Source of the DNA: an uncultured bacterium | GTDB taxonomy: Bacteria > Cyanobacteriota > Vampirovibrionia > Gastranaerophilales > Gastranaerophilaceae | NCBI GenBank assembly: GCA_947365485.1 | Contig: CANAXK010000099.1 | Span: 1-6,657 of the forward strand | Length of the DNA stretch: 6,657 bases | Reading direction: 5' to 3' | Shown: positions 5,301 to 6,657 of the stretch, piece after piece | How positions within the stretch are numbered: position 1 is the stretch's first letter | How the letters are laid out: the number at the start of each line of letters is the position of its first letter | Notes under the pieces: generated by a model | Databases searched by the model: none | What the model saw: the letters and a program-made list of their open reading frames with translations, nothing else | Told to the model about the DNA's origin: nothing | Made by a program: the position numbers and the translations under genes

Positions 5301-6209
5301 CTATACTTGTAAGTGCTTCTTGATAGATAAGAAGCTTCCAATTGCTCCAAAAGCAGATCCAATAAGCAGAAGCGCTATTATTACGATATTTTGCGCATAA
5401 GCCGGATTTGGAATGAGGAAAAACTTATGCACATTCATAAGAAGACCCTGCACCCAGTTCAAAGGCATGACTGCTATTACAGAAGATACAAATCCGTAAA
5501 ACGCACCCTGCATGATTAACGGAGTCTTGATGTACCAGTTTGATACGCCCATTAACCGCATAATTTCTATTTCTTCTTTTCTCGACTGAATTACCAGCTG
5601 AATTGTGTTATTGATAATTGTTATAGTAAGCGCAGCAGAGATAATGATTACAAAAATCATGGTTGTGTTGACCACATTTGTCAGCATCTGCATTTTCTTT
5701 GCAAGCTCTTTTGCATAACCCAAATCCTCTACGCCTGCAATAGGCTTAATCTGACTGAATACTTCCGGTATGTTTTCAGGCTTATCCACCTTTACCCTAA
5801 GCGTATCCGGCAAAGGGTTTGAAATATCATGAAGCCCCAATTCTTCTTTCAAAGATTTCCAAGATTCATCCTTTGTTTTAAGCGTCACAGTTTTGACATG
5901 CTTAATCTCTTTGATTCTGTCCTTGATGATGGCAGGAGAAGAGTTTGACTTAAGATAAACAGATATCTCCAAAACATTGCCCAGCTCATTTGCAAAAGTT
6001 GACAGAGAAAGCGTGAATCTGAATAACACGCCGAATATTGTCAGAATTGCAGCCATAGTGGTAATGATGACAAGGTTTATGATGCCCGTTCTTTTAATGT
6101 CGTTCACAGCTTCTTTCACGATTCTGTAGACAATACGCAGCTCACATAGCCAATCTTTTGGTATGTGCTTTTTCACCTGTGATTTTAACTGCTGCTTGCT
6201 ATTGTCCAT
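5301..6209 (-). CDS. ftsX: Cell division ABC transporter permease FtsX
   Basis: This 302-aa protein has the normal length and four-helix layout of FtsX. A cytoplasmic N-terminus (1-41) is followed by TM1 (about 42-66) and an extracytoplasmic domain (about 67-178) containing NPLPDTLRVKV (131-141). TM2 (about 180-203) precedes the family hallmark loop QSRKEEIEIMRLMGVSNWYI (208-227). TM3 (about 230-253) and TM4 (about 273-295) end the protein. In known systems FtsX is the membrane half of FtsEX, which transmits ATP hydrolysis by FtsE to peptidoglycan hydrolases or their activators during septation. Here it overlaps ftsE by 11 nt, which fits translational coupling, and has an AGGT ribosome site 4 nt before ATG. 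No EnvC-like or NlpC/P60 hydrolase gene follows; the next gene is HDOD. The extracytoplasmic partner is therefore unknown. Confidence 0.95.
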   Translation of the reverse strand: MDNSKQQLKSQVKKHIPKDWLCELRIVYRIVKEAVNDIKRTGIINLVIITTMAAILTIFGVLFRFTLSLSTFANELGNVLEISVYLKSNSSPAIIKDRIKEIKHVKTVTLKTKDESWKSLKEELGLHDISNPLPDTLRVKVDKPENIPEVFSQIKPIAGVEDLGYAKELAKKMQMLTNVVNTTMIFVIIISAALTITIINNTIQLVIQSRKEEIEIMRLMGVSNWYIKTPLIMQGAFYGFVSSVIAVMPLNWVQGLLMNVHKFFLIPNPAYAQNIVIIALLLIGSAFGAIGSFLSIKKHLQV

Positions 6210-6657
6210 AAGTACCTGCCTGAATGTCTCTTATAATTTCGCCTTTTTCAAGGGTTAAAACGCGTTTTCTAAATCTGTCAACAAGCGTATAGTCGTGAGT
6301 TGACACAATTACGGTAATACCTCTCTGGTTAATCTGCTCAAGAATCTGCATAACCTCAAGCGAGTTTTTCGGGTCAAGGTTTCCTGTAGGCTCGTCTGCG
6401 ATTAGAAGTGGAGGCCCATTAACCAGCGCACGCGCAATACTTACACGCTGCTGCTCACCACCTGAAAGTTCTGTAGGCTTTGCTTTTGCCTTGTCAAGAA
6501 GCCCTACAACTTTTAATGCTCCTGTAACGCGGGTTCTGATGTCAGATGAGCTTATGCCGAGAGTTCTGATAACGTATGCAATGTTATCGTAAACAGTCTG
6601 GTTTTGCAGAAGCTTGTAATCCTGAAAGACAATCCCCATACATCTTCTAAGGTTAGG
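6199..6657 (-). CDS. ftsE: Cell division ABC transporter ATP-binding protein FtsE (5' end outside the window)
   Basis: The reading frame runs to the window edge, giving 152 residues that begin PNLRRCMGIVFQDYKLL. This is the usual FtsE context before the Q-loop, so the Met at 6639 is internal and not the start. The Q-loop VFQD (10-13), ABC signature LSGGEQ (64-69), Walker B LLIADEP (84-90) with catalytic Glu, D-loop NLD and H-loop His (STHD, H121) are all intact. Walker A and about 70 N-terminal residues lie outside. FtsE is the cytoplasmic ATPase of FtsEX, which in known bacteria regulates septal wall hydrolysis and divisome activity. The stop codon overlaps the ftsX start by 11 nt. The operon promoter must lie beyond 6657. 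Confidence 0.95.
   Translation of the reverse strand, partial: PNLRRCMGIVFQDYKLLQNQTVYDNIAYVIRTLGISSSDIRTRVTGALKVVGLLDKAKAKPTELSGGEQQRVSIARALVNGPPLLIADEPTGNLDPKNSLEVMQILEQINQRGITVIVSTHDYTLVDRFRKRVLTLEKGEIIRDIQAGTYGQ

Noticed and set aside
6637..6639. ATG at 6639 as the ftsE start
   Set aside because: The frame stays open to the window edge and the upstream residues PNLRRC fit the FtsE family. A start here would remove Walker A.

Overview
This 6.66 kb bacterial window is moderately AT-rich. It holds six complete protein genes and one partial gene. Five minus-strand genes (about 2750-6657) look like one operon. A divergent pair sits on the left: a minus-strand phosphodiester glycosidase gene and a plus-strand PLP-decarboxylase-like gene. 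No rRNA, tRNA, CRISPR array, transposase or phage gene is visible. The genes look chromosomal. FtsEX, a membrane-anchored NAGPA-type protein, and an HDOD protein next to a receiver/GGDEF-like protein suggest a free-living or gut-type bacterium. A relative of the non-photosynthetic cyanobacterial lineage (Vampirovibrionia/Melainabacteria) is a guess from the overall look of the proteins and is not proven here.

Layout. Positions 1-145 are non-coding and hold several inverted repeats downstream of the glycosidase gene. Positions 146-1375 (minus) encode a membrane-anchored or secreted NAGPA-domain phosphodiester glycosidase. Positions 1376-1623 are a divergent intergenic region with two good sigma70-type promoters and GC-rich palindromic repeats. 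Positions 1624-2658 (plus) encode a short fold-type I PLP enzyme of the Orn/Lys/Arg decarboxylase family; its mRNA appears to be leaderless. Positions 2659-2750 separate two convergent genes and are almost filled by a nested GC-rich repeat, which also looks like the terminator of the minus-strand operon.

The operon, in transcription order, is ftsE (5' end cut by the window edge), ftsX, an HDOD gene, a gene for a degenerate receiver plus degenerate GGDEF protein with an unrecognised C-terminal domain, and an ISOC-type isochorismatase-family hydrolase. Adjacent genes overlap by 11 or 14 nt or are separated by 9-17 nt, so co-transcription and translational coupling are likely. FtsEX is the ABC complex that controls septal peptidoglycan hydrolysis. 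Finding two signalling-like proteins directly downstream, one with catalytic and phosphoacceptor positions replaced, raises the possibility of a regulatory module tied to division. That link is inferred from gene order only.

The most notable observations are: the leaderless extended -10 promoter at 1609-1626; the strong divergent promoter whose -35 box lies inside a repeat-like hairpin; a GC-rich intergenic repeat apparently interrupted by a 40-bp hairpin; and the catalytically dead-looking REC-GGDEF protein in an ftsEX operon.
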